The position numbers and the translations under genes are program-made. The notes under the pieces are model-generated. The model was not told where the DNA came from. It worked only from the letters and a program-made list of their open reading frames with translations, and ran no database searches. A DNA stretch of 64,000 nucleotides, from positions 124,001 through 188,000 of the forward strand of contig JAIUOC010000007.1 of assembly GCA_020161265.1 (NCBI GenBank), read 5' to 3'. This document shows positions 9,697-18,588 of this stretch, piece by piece. The stretch comes from Chloroflexota bacterium (GTDB lineage Bacteria > Chloroflexota > Chloroflexia > Chloroflexales > Herpetosiphonaceae). Positions within the stretch are counted from its first letter, which is position 1. Each line of letters begins with the position of its first letter.

Positions 9697-10764
9697 TCAA
9701 TGTTTAAGCCGTGGATCGAGGGCATCGCGCAAACCATCGCCAAGCAAATTAAAGCCCAGCACCGTCAGCATAATCGCAATCCCAGGAAACAAGGCATACC
9801 ACCATTGGCCAGTGCCCACATATTCGCGGGCGGTCGAAAGCATCGAACCCCATTCAGGCCGTGGCGGTTGTGCGCCTAGCCCCAAAAAGCCCAAGGCTGC
9901 CACACTGGTAATCGATGAGGCCACACTCAAGGTCATTTGCACCAAAATTGGAGTTAAGCTGTTGGGCAAAATATGCCGCATCAACATACGCATTCGGCTG
10001 ACCCCAACCGCTTCGGCAGCATGAATATACTCTTGATTGCGCACACTCAACACCGCAGCTCGGGCAATTCGCCCAAAAATTGGAATTTCGACGACTGCCA
10101 CCGCCAACATCGCATTGAACAACGGCGGATCAAAAATCGTTTGCAAAATTGGCAGTTCAGTAATTTGTTGGCTGAATTTATACGAAAACGATTCACGGTT
10201 ATTGCTAATCGCGGTCAAAGCAATCGCTAAGAGAATCGAGGGAAACGCCAGCAAAATATCCATCAGCCAAGTGGCAACGGTATCAATAATGCCGCCGAAA
10301 AAGCCCGAAATTAAGCCCAACAACGAGCCAAAAATTACCGCCAATATCACCGCAAATGTGCCCACCGTTAGCGAAATCGGCGCACCATGCAAGACCCGAA
10401 TAAAGATATCGCGGCCTAATTGATCGGTGCCGAATGGCCGTTCAAATCTGCCCCACGGAATATCTTTGCGGGCTTTGTCAATGCTTTTGCTAGCAGCATC
10501 CGCTCGTTCTTCGGCGGTCATCAACCATGATGGCGGTTGAAGTTTGTTAGCGGTATCGCGGTTAAGCGTCTGATCAAGTGGTTGCACCAAGGGCGTGATA
10601 ATCGCAATTGCAAACAGAAAAGCACAAATCAGCATCCCCAAGCGGCCAACCGTGCTACTAAACAGCCGCCGCCGCGCATCACTCCAGAGCGAACGTGGCT
10701 TGCGCGAAAGTAACGCTTGATCGCTCGTTGGTTTATTGGTGATAGTTGGTTCAGTTGTCGCCAT
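9697..10764 (-). CDS. ABC transporter permease, dipeptide/oligopeptide DppC type
   Basis: 355 residues from ATG 10764, with AAAGG six bases upstream; a TTG two codons earlier abuts that site and is less likely. An N-terminal cytoplasmic stretch precedes TM1 (LGMLICAFLFAIAIITPLV), then the long external loop usual for DppC/OppC with GRFERPFGTDQLGRDIFIRVLHG, and five further TM helices. The ATPase-contact EAA loop is visible as AAEAVGVSRMRMLMRHILPN. It is the second permease of a peptide/nickel-type importer, downstream of the DppB-like gene with a 44-base gap. Confidence 0.92.
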   Translation of the reverse strand: MATTEPTITNKPTSDQALLSRKPRSLWSDARRRLFSSTVGRLGMLICAFLFAIAIITPLVQPLDQTLNRDTANKLQPPSWLMTAEERADAASKSIDKARKDIPWGRFERPFGTDQLGRDIFIRVLHGAPISLTVGTFAVILAVIFGSLLGLISGFFGGIIDTVATWLMDILLAFPSILLAIALTAISNNRESFSYKFSQQITELPILQTIFDPPLFNAMLAVAVVEIPIFGRIARAAVLSVRNQEYIHAAEAVGVSRMRMLMRHILPNSLTPILVQMTLSVASSITSVAALGFLGLGAQPPRPEWGSMLSTAREYVGTGQWWYALFPGIAIMLTVLGFNLLGDGLRDALDPRLKH

Positions 10765-10808
10765 AATCAACCTTTACAAACAAGTTGCATTCACAACGCC
10801 GAGCAGCG

Positions 10809-11849
10809 TTACTTATATTGAATTCGGGGGTCAAAGAAGCGGTAGGAAATATCGACCAAGGTATTGATCAACACAAACACCAATGAGACAAACATCACGC
10901 CGCTTTGCACCACTGGATAATCGCGGGCCAAAATGCCATCAAGCAGCCAGCGCCCAATGCCTGGCCATGAAAACACTGTTTCAGTCAACACAGCGCCGCC
11001 CAACAAAAAGCCCAATTGCAGCCCGATCACCGTAATCACCGGAATCAAGGCATTACGCAAGCCGTGGCGCAAAATCGTAATCCGCGCCGATAAGCCCTTG
11101 GCGCGAGCAGTACGAATGTAATCTTGATACAGCACCTCAAGCATGGCCGAACGGGTCATGCGGGCGATGCTGGCAAGCGGCACAGTCGCCAAAGCGAGGC
11201 TGGGCATAATTAAATGTTTAAAGGCGTTCATGGTAATGTCGAAGCGTCCAAGCAAAAGGCCATCAAGCAAATACAGGCCAGTAATTGGCTCGAACGAGCC
11301 TTGCAAACTGGTATCAAGCCGCAAACTTGGGTCAAGCCATTTGAGCTTGACTGAAAAGAGGTATTGCATCATCAAACCCAACCAGAAGATCGGGATTGAA
11401 ACACCGAGCAAGGCCACAATCATACTGCTAGCATCGATCCATGAGCCACGTTTGGTCGCGGCAACCACGCCTGTGGTCACCCCAACCACCACCGCAATCA
11501 ACAAAGCACTGAGGGCTAACTCGATCGTTGCCGGAAAACGCTCCTTTAATTCTTTGGAGATCGCTTGGCGCGTTTTGATCGAATCGCCAAAATCGCCAGT
11601 AGCAAAATTGGTGATATAGGTCACATATTGGCTTTCAAAGATATTGCCGCTCTCAAAATTGAGAAACAAGGGGCGATCAAGTTTGAGTTTGGTGCGCAGG
11701 GCAGCGCGTTGTTCGGGGGTTGAGCGTTCACCGAGAATGATAATCGCTGGATCACCGGGGATTGTTCGCAGCAGGGTAAAAACCAAGAGCGAAATTCCAA
11801 GCAGGACGGGAATAATGCCAAGCAGCCGACGAAAAATATACCCAACCAT
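10809..11849 (-). CDS. ABC transporter permease, dipeptide/oligopeptide DppB type
   Basis: 346 residues from ATG 11849, with AAGGAAG upstream. The N-terminus MVGYIFRRLLGIIPVLLGISLLVF is the conserved first helix of DppB/OppB permeases, followed by RTIPGDPA. The EAA-like loop is RTARAKGLSARITILRHGLRN, and AVLTETVFSWPGIGRWL is a family signature. It pairs with the DppC-like protein downstream and the lipoprotein upstream. No ATP-binding subunit lies next to them, so the complex must use ATPases encoded elsewhere. Confidence 0.93.
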   Translation of the reverse strand: MVGYIFRRLLGIIPVLLGISLLVFTLLRTIPGDPAIIILGERSTPEQRAALRTKLKLDRPLFLNFESGNIFESQYVTYITNFATGDFGDSIKTRQAISKELKERFPATIELALSALLIAVVVGVTTGVVAATKRGSWIDASSMIVALLGVSIPIFWLGLMMQYLFSVKLKWLDPSLRLDTSLQGSFEPITGLYLLDGLLLGRFDITMNAFKHLIMPSLALATVPLASIARMTRSAMLEVLYQDYIRTARAKGLSARITILRHGLRNALIPVITVIGLQLGFLLGGAVLTETVFSWPGIGRWLLDGILARDYPVVQSGVMFVSLVFVLINTLVDISYRFFDPRIQYK

Positions 11850-11865
11850 GCATTCTTCCTTACTA

Positions 11866-11898
11866 TACGCCGCTTGTTAGGTGCTAACAAGCGGCGTA
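11866..11898 (-). terminator. Intercistronic hairpin between binding protein and permease genes
   Basis: Perfect 15-base arms (11866-11880 and 11884-11898) with a 3-base loop lie between the stop of the binding-protein gene and the start of the DppB-like gene. There is no U tract; the next gene's ribosome-binding site follows at once. It probably acts as a partial terminator or 3' mRNA stabiliser that keeps the binding protein in excess over the permeases. Confidence 0.6.
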
Positions 11899-11912
11899 GG
11901 CTCGGCTATTGG

Positions 11913-13700
11913 TTATTTCGTGATTGAGATCGGCGCGAATGATTCGCCACCAGTTGGATTTGGCACCCAGCCTTGCAAGGCTTTTTTAGCTGCCAACACT
12001 GGCGGAGCATGCACGATCGGAATCCGAGGCAAATCGGTGTTAATCAACTTGCCAGCTTCTTGGAACAGCCGAATCGACTCGGCGGGCGAGGAAGCACCAC
12101 CAGCATCGGCCAGCAATTGCCAAACTTGTTCGTTACTATAACCAGCTTCGTCGGCGTTGCCTGGGCCAAAGTGGGTGAACAAGAAGTTGTTGGGGTCGCC
12201 GTAGTCGCCCGTCCAACCCAACATCACCATGCCGTTTTTCAGGCCAGCATCCCAGTTATCGAGATACACACCCCAATCTTCGGTTTTGAGTTCAACCTTG
12301 ATCCCAACGTCAGAAAGTTGGGCGGCGTAGAGTTCGGCTACTGACTTAGCATCGGGGTAGTAAGGCCGTGAAACCGGCATGTACCACAATTCCAAGGGCA
12401 ATTCGGTTCCATCGGTCAAGACCATGGTGCTAAAGCCATCGGCATAGCCAGCTTCGGCCAACAAGGCTTTGGCTTTTTCAGGGTCATAAGCATATGGTTC
12501 GAGGTCAGTCGCCCGATATTCAGCCAAGCCATCGGGCAAGAAGTCGTCGGCAATTGAGCCAACGCCACCATACGAGGCATCAAGAATTTCTTGTTTGTTG
12601 ATGGCATAAGCAACCGCCTGACGAACCCGCACATCGTCAAAAGGCTTGTTGTTCATGTTCAACGACAAGTAGGCAATGTTGAATGGAGTTAAATCGACCA
12701 CTTGCAAATCGGCGCTTGAAGCAATCTTATTGCGGCTATCAGCGCTCAAGTTGATGGTGAAATCAATTGTGCCAGCTTCAAGCTCGGCCAAACGTTGCGG
12801 TGCTTCAGCGATAAAGCGCACAACCACACCTGGCATTTTGGCCTTGTCGCCCCAATAATCTTCGTTGCGCACCAAGGTGATGCTTTGGCCAGCATCCCAG
12901 CGCTCAAACTTGAATGGGCCAGTCCCAACGCCACCAACTTCTGGTGAGCCATATTTTTCTTTGGCAGCCTTGACTGCTTCGGGCGATGAAATTCCGAAGT
13001 AGGAAGCGGCCAAATAGCTTGGCAACAACGGCACAGGCCGTGTCAACACAAACTTAACCGTGGTTGGGTCAACTGCCACAACTTCTTTGAAGGCACTGTT
13101 GGGGTCGCCAGCATAGCCCCCAAAAATGTCGGGCACGATGTTGTATTGCTTGCCTTCGGCGCGGAAGCCAAACTCAAAATCGGGCACAAACAAGCGCTGG
13201 AAGTTGAACACAACTGCATCAGCGTTAAAGTCGGTGCCATCAGAGAATTTAACCCCTTCGCGCAGGGTAAACGTCCACTCGGTTGCGTCGGCGTTTGGTT
13301 CCCACTTGGTTGCCAATTCGGGCACAACTTCCAACGTACCAGCTTTGAAGCCCAACAACGATTCTTGGATTTGGCGGGTTACAATCAAAGCCGTACCCGT
13401 GGTTGTATCCATCGAATCGAGTGAATCGGGCTCGCCCGAACCACCAAACACCAGATACTTATCAGCATCGCCCATGGTTGGTTCTTCGGTTGCAGCAGCG
13501 GCTTCGGTTGGTGTGGCTGCGGCGGTGTCATCTGTAGGAGCAGTAGTTGGGGCAGCAGTGGGTTCGCCACCAGTAGCGGGAGTTGAGCCAACAGTTGCGG
13601 TTGGAACGGCGGTTTCGCCACAGGCAGCTATCAACGGTATCATCAATACCAAGAGCAATAGCCAGCCAATCGAACGCTTACCTGGTTTACGGAAAGACAT
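11913..13700 (-). CDS. ABC transporter substrate-binding lipoprotein, peptide/nickel family (SBP_bac_5)
   Basis: 595 residues from ATG 13700 with AAGGAGG upstream. The lipoprotein signal is MSFRKPGKRSIGWLLLLVLM followed by IPLIAAC (Cys27), then a Thr/Pro/Ala-rich linker to about residue 75 typical of this phylum. The mature part is a family 5 extracellular binding protein, with WTFTLREGVKFSDGTDFNADAVVFNFQR, the usual signature around residues 140-170. It captures oligopeptides or similar solutes outside the membrane for the two downstream permeases. A promoter with TATAAT is visible upstream (13780-13808). Confidence 0.93.
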   Translation of the reverse strand: MSFRKPGKRSIGWLLLLVLMIPLIAACGETAVPTATVGSTPATGGEPTAAPTTAPTDDTAAATPTEAAAATEEPTMGDADKYLVFGGSGEPDSLDSMDTTTGTALIVTRQIQESLLGFKAGTLEVVPELATKWEPNADATEWTFTLREGVKFSDGTDFNADAVVFNFQRLFVPDFEFGFRAEGKQYNIVPDIFGGYAGDPNSAFKEVVAVDPTTVKFVLTRPVPLLPSYLAASYFGISSPEAVKAAKEKYGSPEVGGVGTGPFKFERWDAGQSITLVRNEDYWGDKAKMPGVVVRFIAEAPQRLAELEAGTIDFTINLSADSRNKIASSADLQVVDLTPFNIAYLSLNMNNKPFDDVRVRQAVAYAINKQEILDASYGGVGSIADDFLPDGLAEYRATDLEPYAYDPEKAKALLAEAGYADGFSTMVLTDGTELPLELWYMPVSRPYYPDAKSVAELYAAQLSDVGIKVELKTEDWGVYLDNWDAGLKNGMVMLGWTGDYGDPNNFLFTHFGPGNADEAGYSNEQVWQLLADAGGASSPAESIRLFQEAGKLINTDLPRIPIVHAPPVLAAKKALQGWVPNPTGGESFAPISITK

Positions 13701-13779
13701 GAGACCTCCTTAAGCTATGCGTTCCTAAGATAGTCTTACTCTCGTCATCTCCACTGATACAGAGCGGTGCGGTTATCGT

Positions 13780-13808
13780 ATTATAGGGCAAAATTCATGT
13801 GAGGTAAA
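13780..13808 (-). promoter_or_regulatory. Sigma-70-type promoter of the peptide ABC operon
   Basis: On the minus strand TTTACC (13808-13803) and TATAAT (13785-13780) are separated by 17 bases, about 80 bases before the lipoprotein gene start. Confidence 0.5.
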
Positions 13809-13964
13809 ATCTCATTAACTTAATTTAGCGCTAAACTGGCTCGTTTTTTAATATTTCTTCGGCTCCAGCAGCCTACTTACCGCTGTTTTGTCAAACCAGA
13901 TCAGGCTTGAAGTAACGCTTCTTTTGTCAATTGATATACTGCTACGAGAAACTTACAGCGCTAG

Positions 13965-13992
13965 TTGTGATTTACCCAATTTAGCCTATAAT
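13965..13992 (+). promoter_or_regulatory. Sigma-70-type promoter of the SpeE-like membrane protein gene
   Basis: TTGTGA (13965-13970) and a perfect TATAAT (13987-13992) are separated by 16 bases, giving a leader of about 100 bases. The 396-base gap 13701-14096 otherwise holds only the divergent promoter; a short open frame across 13888-14124 has no visible family and overlaps the real start. Confidence 0.55.
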
Positions 13993-14096
13993 ACGGGTCA
14001 GTTACAACTAGGCACGGATTATTTAGAGCAAATTAGATTGCTCATCCTCAACTACTCCCTCATTAATTCTTTATCAGCCTTATCGAGGTATCAGGT

Positions 14097-16505
14097 ATGC
14101 CGATCTATGTTGGACTTTTTCTGATCGCCTTTGCAACCCTGAGCGTAGAAATTTCGCTCTCACGGCTGCTAAGCGTTATGACATGGTATCATTTGGCCTT
14201 TTTCGCGGTTTCGACAGCGATGCTCGGCATGACTGCTGGAGCAACCACTGTCTATCTGCAACCAAGTCGATTTAGCCGCGAACGTTTGGCTGACTCCTCT
14301 GCCAAAGCCTCATTAGCCTATGCATGCGCCACGCCAATTATGTTGCTGATTCTTTGTCGAATCCCATTTGATACGGGTTCAACAATCCAACGGCTGTTGC
14401 AGATGGTGCTCGCAACCTTTGCCTGTTCCTTGCCATTTTACTTTTCAGGGATTGTGATTAGTGCGATCTTGACGAAATCGCCATTGCCAATCGGACGACT
14501 CTATGGCAGCGATCTCATCGGGGCTGCCTTGGGATGTTTGTTCGTTTTGGGGGGCTTAGCCTTCTTAGATGCCCCTAGTTTCATTTTGCTCTGTGGCGCA
14601 ATTGGTGCGGTAGCGGCATTAAGTTTTGCCTGGAACAGTGCCTCATCACAGTTACGTAAGTTCTGCTATGGGATTGGTGCTCTTCTCATCCTCGCCGCAG
14701 GATTCAATCAAGCAACCGGCGCACTCATTCGCCCACTCTATGTTAAGGGCATGGCTGAAGATTCAAGCAACTTGCTTTTAGAAGAATGGAATTCATTCTC
14801 GCGGGTTGTCGTCTTTAATCAACAAAACGCCCACCTCGAATATTGGGGAGCCAGTCCAGTCGCACCCCAAAATCTATTACCCCAATATCTGATGAATATT
14901 GATGGAGCTGCGGGCACCTCAGTTCGCCAATTTTCATCACTCGCCGATATTGAGCACCTGAAATATGATGTGACCAATATGGTTTATTACTTGCGCCCAC
15001 AAGGCTCGGCTGCGGTAATCGGGGTCGGGGGTGGTCGTGATATGCAAAGTGCGATCGTGTTTGGTCACGAGCAAGTCACTGGCATCGAACTCAACCCGAT
15101 CTTTGTTGACTTGTTGCAAAATAGGTTTAAAGAATTCGCTGGACTCGCCAATCGGCCAGGTGTTTCCTTTGTGGTGGATGAGGCCCGTAGCTATCTTTCG
15201 CGGACTGACCAGCGCTATACAACCATTCAAATGTCATTGATCGATACGTGGGCCTCAACCGGAGCTGGAGCTTATTCACTCTCCGAAAATGGGCTTTATA
15301 CGATTGAGGCCTGGCAGGTCTTCCTAGATCGCCTGACCGATGATGGTATTTTTACCGTCTCACGCTGGTATTCCTCGGATAATGTTGATGAGACAGGCCG
15401 GATTGTCAGTTTGGCGGTGGCCACCTTGCAACAGGCCGGAATCACCGATCCATCACGGCATATTGCCTTAATCGGTTCGGGCAAAGTTTCAACCTTGCTC
15501 TTGAGCCGCCAGCCATTTAGCGAACAAGATATTGCTCAATTACAACAAGTAACCACCGATTTACAGTATCGGCTGTTGATTATACCAGGCACGCCGCCAG
15601 AAAATGCGGTTTTGCGCAGCATTGTCGGGGTCACTTCGCCTGCGGCACTGATCGAGGCTGTACGCGATCAGCCATTAAATTACACGCCAACGACCGACGA
15701 AAACCCCTACTTTTTCAACATGTTGCGCTTAGATCGCATGGATGTGGCGTTGAATAAAACCTCGGTCGATAATGGGGTTATCGACGGGAATCTAACTGCA
15801 ACCCTCACCTTGGTTGGCCTAATCGTTTGTCTCTTAATCTTCGCCGCGCTCACAATCGTCATGCCGCTCATCCTAAAGAGCCGTGCCAAAAATGTTGATT
15901 CTGGCAAAATTGTTTGGTCAGCGGCAGCCTATTTTTCGCTGATTGGTTCAGGGTTTATGTGCGTTGAAATCGCACTCATGCAGCGGCTCTCGGTGTTTTT
16001 GGGCCATCCCGTGTATGCCTTGGGTATTCTGCTCTTCACAATCATTGCCAGCACTGGCGTAGGTAGTTTTTTCAGCGAACGCTTGCCCCTAACCCGCAAA
16101 CCTTGGATCTTCGTCATGCCAATCGTCACAGCGTTGGCAATTCTGATTATTCGTTTTGTGCTCTCAGAGGTGATCGCAGCAATGATTACCGCCCCAATGG
16201 CCACCAAGATTACCGTCTCGATCTTGCTGATGTTTCCTTTGGGCCTGCTGCTTGGCCTGTTCTTTCCAACGGGGATGCAACTGGTTCGGGCCAGTGGTGC
16301 GACTGAAACGCCTTGGTATTGGGCGCTCAATGGGATCTTTGGTGTGCTCTGCTCTGCGTTAGCGGTCTTGATCTCGATTTATTTCGCGATTTCAGTCAAC
16401 TTTTATATCGGAGTAGCCTGCTATAGCCTGTTGGTAATCTGTCTGAACCATATGCGCAAGCTCAAAGAGGCAAATTCAAGCCTAGTCCAAGAAACGGCAA
16501 ATTAA
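14097..16505 (+). CDS. Polytopic membrane protein with spermidine-synthase-like SAM-binding domain
   Basis: 802 residues from ATG 14097, with GAGG upstream. About six N-terminal TM helices (residues 1-215, starting IYVGLFLIAFATLSVEISLSRLL) lead into a spermidine/spermine-synthase-like Rossmann domain (about 300-480) with the SAM-type loop AAVIGVGGGRDMQSAIVFG, VTGIELNP and the acidic DEARSYL. C-terminal TM helices follow (about 570-790). Such fused proteins are common in bacteria, annotated as spermidine-synthase-like membrane proteins; their substrate is mostly unknown and aminopropyl transfer should not be assumed. The gene is monocistronic and shares a bidirectional terminator with the convergent MacB-like operon. 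Confidence 0.85.
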   Translation: MPIYVGLFLIAFATLSVEISLSRLLSVMTWYHLAFFAVSTAMLGMTAGATTVYLQPSRFSRERLADSSAKASLAYACATPIMLLILCRIPFDTGSTIQRLLQMVLATFACSLPFYFSGIVISAILTKSPLPIGRLYGSDLIGAALGCLFVLGGLAFLDAPSFILLCGAIGAVAALSFAWNSASSQLRKFCYGIGALLILAAGFNQATGALIRPLYVKGMAEDSSNLLLEEWNSFSRVVVFNQQNAHLEYWGASPVAPQNLLPQYLMNIDGAAGTSVRQFSSLADIEHLKYDVTNMVYYLRPQGSAAVIGVGGGRDMQSAIVFGHEQVTGIELNPIFVDLLQNRFKEFAGLANRPGVSFVVDEARSYLSRTDQRYTTIQMSLIDTWASTGAGAYSLSENGLYTIEAWQVFLDRLTDDGIFTVSRWYSSDNVDETGRIVSLAVATLQQAGITDPSRHIALIGSGKVSTLLLSRQPFSEQDIAQLQQVTTDLQYRLLIIPGTPPENAVLRSIVGVTSPAALIEAVRDQPLNYTPTTDENPYFFNMLRLDRMDVALNKTSVDNGVIDGNLTATLTLVGLIVCLLIFAALTIVMPLILKSRAKNVDSGKIVWSAAAYFSLIGSGFMCVEIALMQRLSVFLGHPVYALGILLFTIIASTGVGSFFSERLPLTRKPWIFVMPIVTALAILIIRFVLSEVIAAMITAPMATKITVSILLMFPLGLLLGLFFPTGMQLVRASGATETPWYWALNGIFGVLCSALAVLISIYFAISVNFYIGVACYSLLVICLNHMRKLKEANSSLVQETAN

Positions 16506-16518
16506 GCCTGCAATCGGC

Positions 16519-16564
16519 AATTGCCCCTCGCCAGCTGCGCTAAAAGCGTTGGCGAGGGGCAATT
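16519..16564. terminator. Bidirectional terminator
   Basis: Perfect 15-base arms (16519-16533 and 16550-16564) include TTGCCCCTCGCCA and its complement, flanked by AAT/ATT-rich ends. It lies between convergent genes ending at 16505 and 16571. Confidence 0.8.
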
Positions 16565-16570
16565 TAATAG

Positions 16571-17899
16571 TTACTCGTGGCGCAAGGCATCAATTGGGTT
16601 CAATTTGGCCGCCCGTTGAGCAGGGTAAATTCCAAAGAACAAGCCAACCCCCAACGAGAAGCCGATCGCGACTCCAACAGTTTGCAAATCAATTGGCGCA
16701 TCGAGTAAGCCCATTTGGGTTACGACAATTGGAATAATGCTGCCAAGCATCAAGCCAATCATACCGCCGGTCATACTTAGCACCGCCGCCTCAACCACAA
16801 ATTGCATCAAAATATGATGGCTGCGTGCGCCGACAGCCTTGCGCAAACCGATTTCGCGGGTACGCTCGGTCACACTCACCAACATAATATTCATAATCCC
16901 AATCCCGCCGACCAGCAGCGAAATCCCCGCTACCGCCGCCAAAAAGAGGGTCATCATCGAAGTGATCGTGGTGAGCGTTCCCAAAATTTCGGCTTGATTG
17001 ATCACATTAAAATCATCAGCACTGCCGTCAAGTTTAAGATGATGGCGCTCACGTAGCAGCATGCTTACCCGCGATTGCAATGCATCAAGATCGCTAGCAT
17101 TAATCGCCGAAAGTGTAATCGAGCCAACCCGATAGCCATTGCCATCAGGCGTGCGGGCGTTAAACAGGCGTTTCTGAGCGGTAGTAATCGGAATATAAGC
17201 CCGATCATCTTCCGAGCCAAAGGCGCTACCACCTTGCGGCGTAAGCACCCCCACCACGCGCAAACTTTGGTTGTTGATCCGCACGGTTTGGCCAACCGCT
17301 TGACCATTGCCAAATAAATCTTTGGCCAAGGTCGAACCCAACACGATCACCGTATTCGCGCCTTGCAAATGCTCCTCAGTGATAAAACTGCCTTGTTGCA
17401 TGGTCAAGTTGTTGACCACTTGAAACGACGGAGTTATACCAACGATTTGGGCGCTTTTATCCGCCGATTTAGCGACAATTTGGGCATTCGAATTGAGCTG
17501 AGGAGCCACCCCAATCACTGGCAGTTGTAAAGCTTCAATCGCCCGCGCATCGTCCATCGTCAAGTTTTGGGCAGCAGTCGCATTGCCCGGCCCACGATTT
17601 TGCGAACCCGCCGAAATCGTCAGGACGTTCGTGCCAATTGCCTCAATTTCGCCAGTAATCGAAGCACTTGCCCCGTTGCCAAGCGCTAGCAGCGAAACCA
17701 CCGAGGCTACCCCGATAATCACCCCCAACATTGTCAGCAACGAGCGCACTTTGTTGGCCAATAGGCTGCCAAACGAAATGCGCACTACTTCCCATAGGCT
17801 GCCAAAGCCACTTGAGCTAGCTTCAATCGGCTGAAATAGAATGTCGTCGCTGGCGGCGGGAGCGGGCGTGGGAACAGTTTGCACATCAAGCGTTGTCAT
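16571..17899 (-). CDS. MacB-like ABC transporter permease (FtsX family)
   Basis: 442 residues from ATG 17899. TM1 follows a cytoplasmic segment (LLANKVRSLLTMLGVIIGVASVVSLLALGNG, about residues 46-78), then the extracytoplasmic MacB_PCD domain (EAIGTNVLTISAG onward), then three C-terminal FtsX-type TM helices with VGGIGIMNIMLVSVTERTREIGLRKAVGAR. This is the type VII ABC exporter/mechanotransmission fold. It is the third gene of an adaptor-ATPase-permease operon, 11 bases after the ATPase. Probable role: efflux of peptides, antibiotics or lipids, or envelope signalling; the substrate is unknown. Confidence 0.92.
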   Translation of the reverse strand: MTTLDVQTVPTPAPAASDDILFQPIEASSSGFGSLWEVVRISFGSLLANKVRSLLTMLGVIIGVASVVSLLALGNGASASITGEIEAIGTNVLTISAGSQNRGPGNATAAQNLTMDDARAIEALQLPVIGVAPQLNSNAQIVAKSADKSAQIVGITPSFQVVNNLTMQQGSFITEEHLQGANTVIVLGSTLAKDLFGNGQAVGQTVRINNQSLRVVGVLTPQGGSAFGSEDDRAYIPITTAQKRLFNARTPDGNGYRVGSITLSAINASDLDALQSRVSMLLRERHHLKLDGSADDFNVINQAEILGTLTTITSMMTLFLAAVAGISLLVGGIGIMNIMLVSVTERTREIGLRKAVGARSHHILMQFVVEAAVLSMTGGMIGLMLGSIIPIVVTQMGLLDAPIDLQTVGVAIGFSLGVGLFFGIYPAQRAAKLNPIDALRHE

Positions 17900-17910
17900 T
17901 ATTGCATCCT

Positions 17911-18588
17911 TTAATTACGCTGATCGCCAATCAACTGCCCATCGCGCATGGTCAGCACTCGCGCCGCATAGGCCGCTACATCATGTTCGTGGGTCACCAG
18001 CACCACCGTAATGCCTTGCTCACGATTCAAGCGCCGCAGCAATTCCATAATTTCGATGCTAGTTTTGCTATCCAACGCCCCGGTTGGCTCATCGGCCAAA
18101 ATCACCGAAGGGCTACCAGCCAAGGCTCGTGCAATCGCCACCCGTTGTTGTTGGCCGCCGCTCAATTCGTTGGGGCGGTGATCAACCCGCTGGCCCATGC
18201 CTACCAAATTCAGAGCGGCCATGGCGCGGCGTTGGCGTTCAGCGCCCGCAACCCCACGATAGATCATCGGCATTTCGACGTTGCGCAAGGCCGATTGGCG
18301 CGGCAATAAATTGTATTGTTGAAAAATAAAACCCAATTTTTGCCCACGCACTAGCGCCAAATCGTTGCTCGAAAGCTGATCAACCGCCACGCCATCAAGC
18401 ACATAGGTTCCTGAAGTTGGCGTATCCAAACAGCCGATCAAGTTCATAACTGTGCTTTTGCCGCTCCCGCTTGGCCCCATAATCGCTACAAAATCGCCCT
18501 TGTCGATGCTGAAACTCACGCCTTGCAGCGCTGCTACCAGCACATCACCCATTTGGTAGGTTTTGTGAATATCGCTCAAGTTGATCAT
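17911..18588 (-). CDS. MacB/LolD-type ABC transporter ATP-binding protein
   Basis: 225 residues; its ATG (18588) overlaps the stop of the adaptor gene by one base (TAATG), showing translational coupling. Walker A GPSGSGKST at about residues 38-46, Q-loop QQYNLLPR, signature LSGGQQQRVAIARAL, Walker B VILADEPTGALD and H-loop VTHEHD are all intact. It energises the FtsX-type permease encoded just downstream. Confidence 0.95.
   Translation of the reverse strand: MINLSDIHKTYQMGDVLVAALQGVSFSIDKGDFVAIMGPSGSGKSTVMNLIGCLDTPTSGTYVLDGVAVDQLSSNDLALVRGQKLGFIFQQYNLLPRQSALRNVEMPMIYRGVAGAERQRRAMAALNLVGMGQRVDHRPNELSGGQQQRVAIARALAGSPSVILADEPTGALDSKTSIEIMELLRRLNREQGITVVLVTHEHDVAAYAARVLTMRDGQLIGDQRN

Noticed and set aside
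9495-9707. 70-codon + strand frame between the flavodoxin and permease genes
   Set aside because: It runs through the CACGAAGG repeat and has no family or ribosome-binding site.
13888-14124. 78-codon + strand frame before the SpeE-like gene
   Set aside because: No family, no ribosome-binding site, covers the promoter at 13965-13992 and overlaps a better start.
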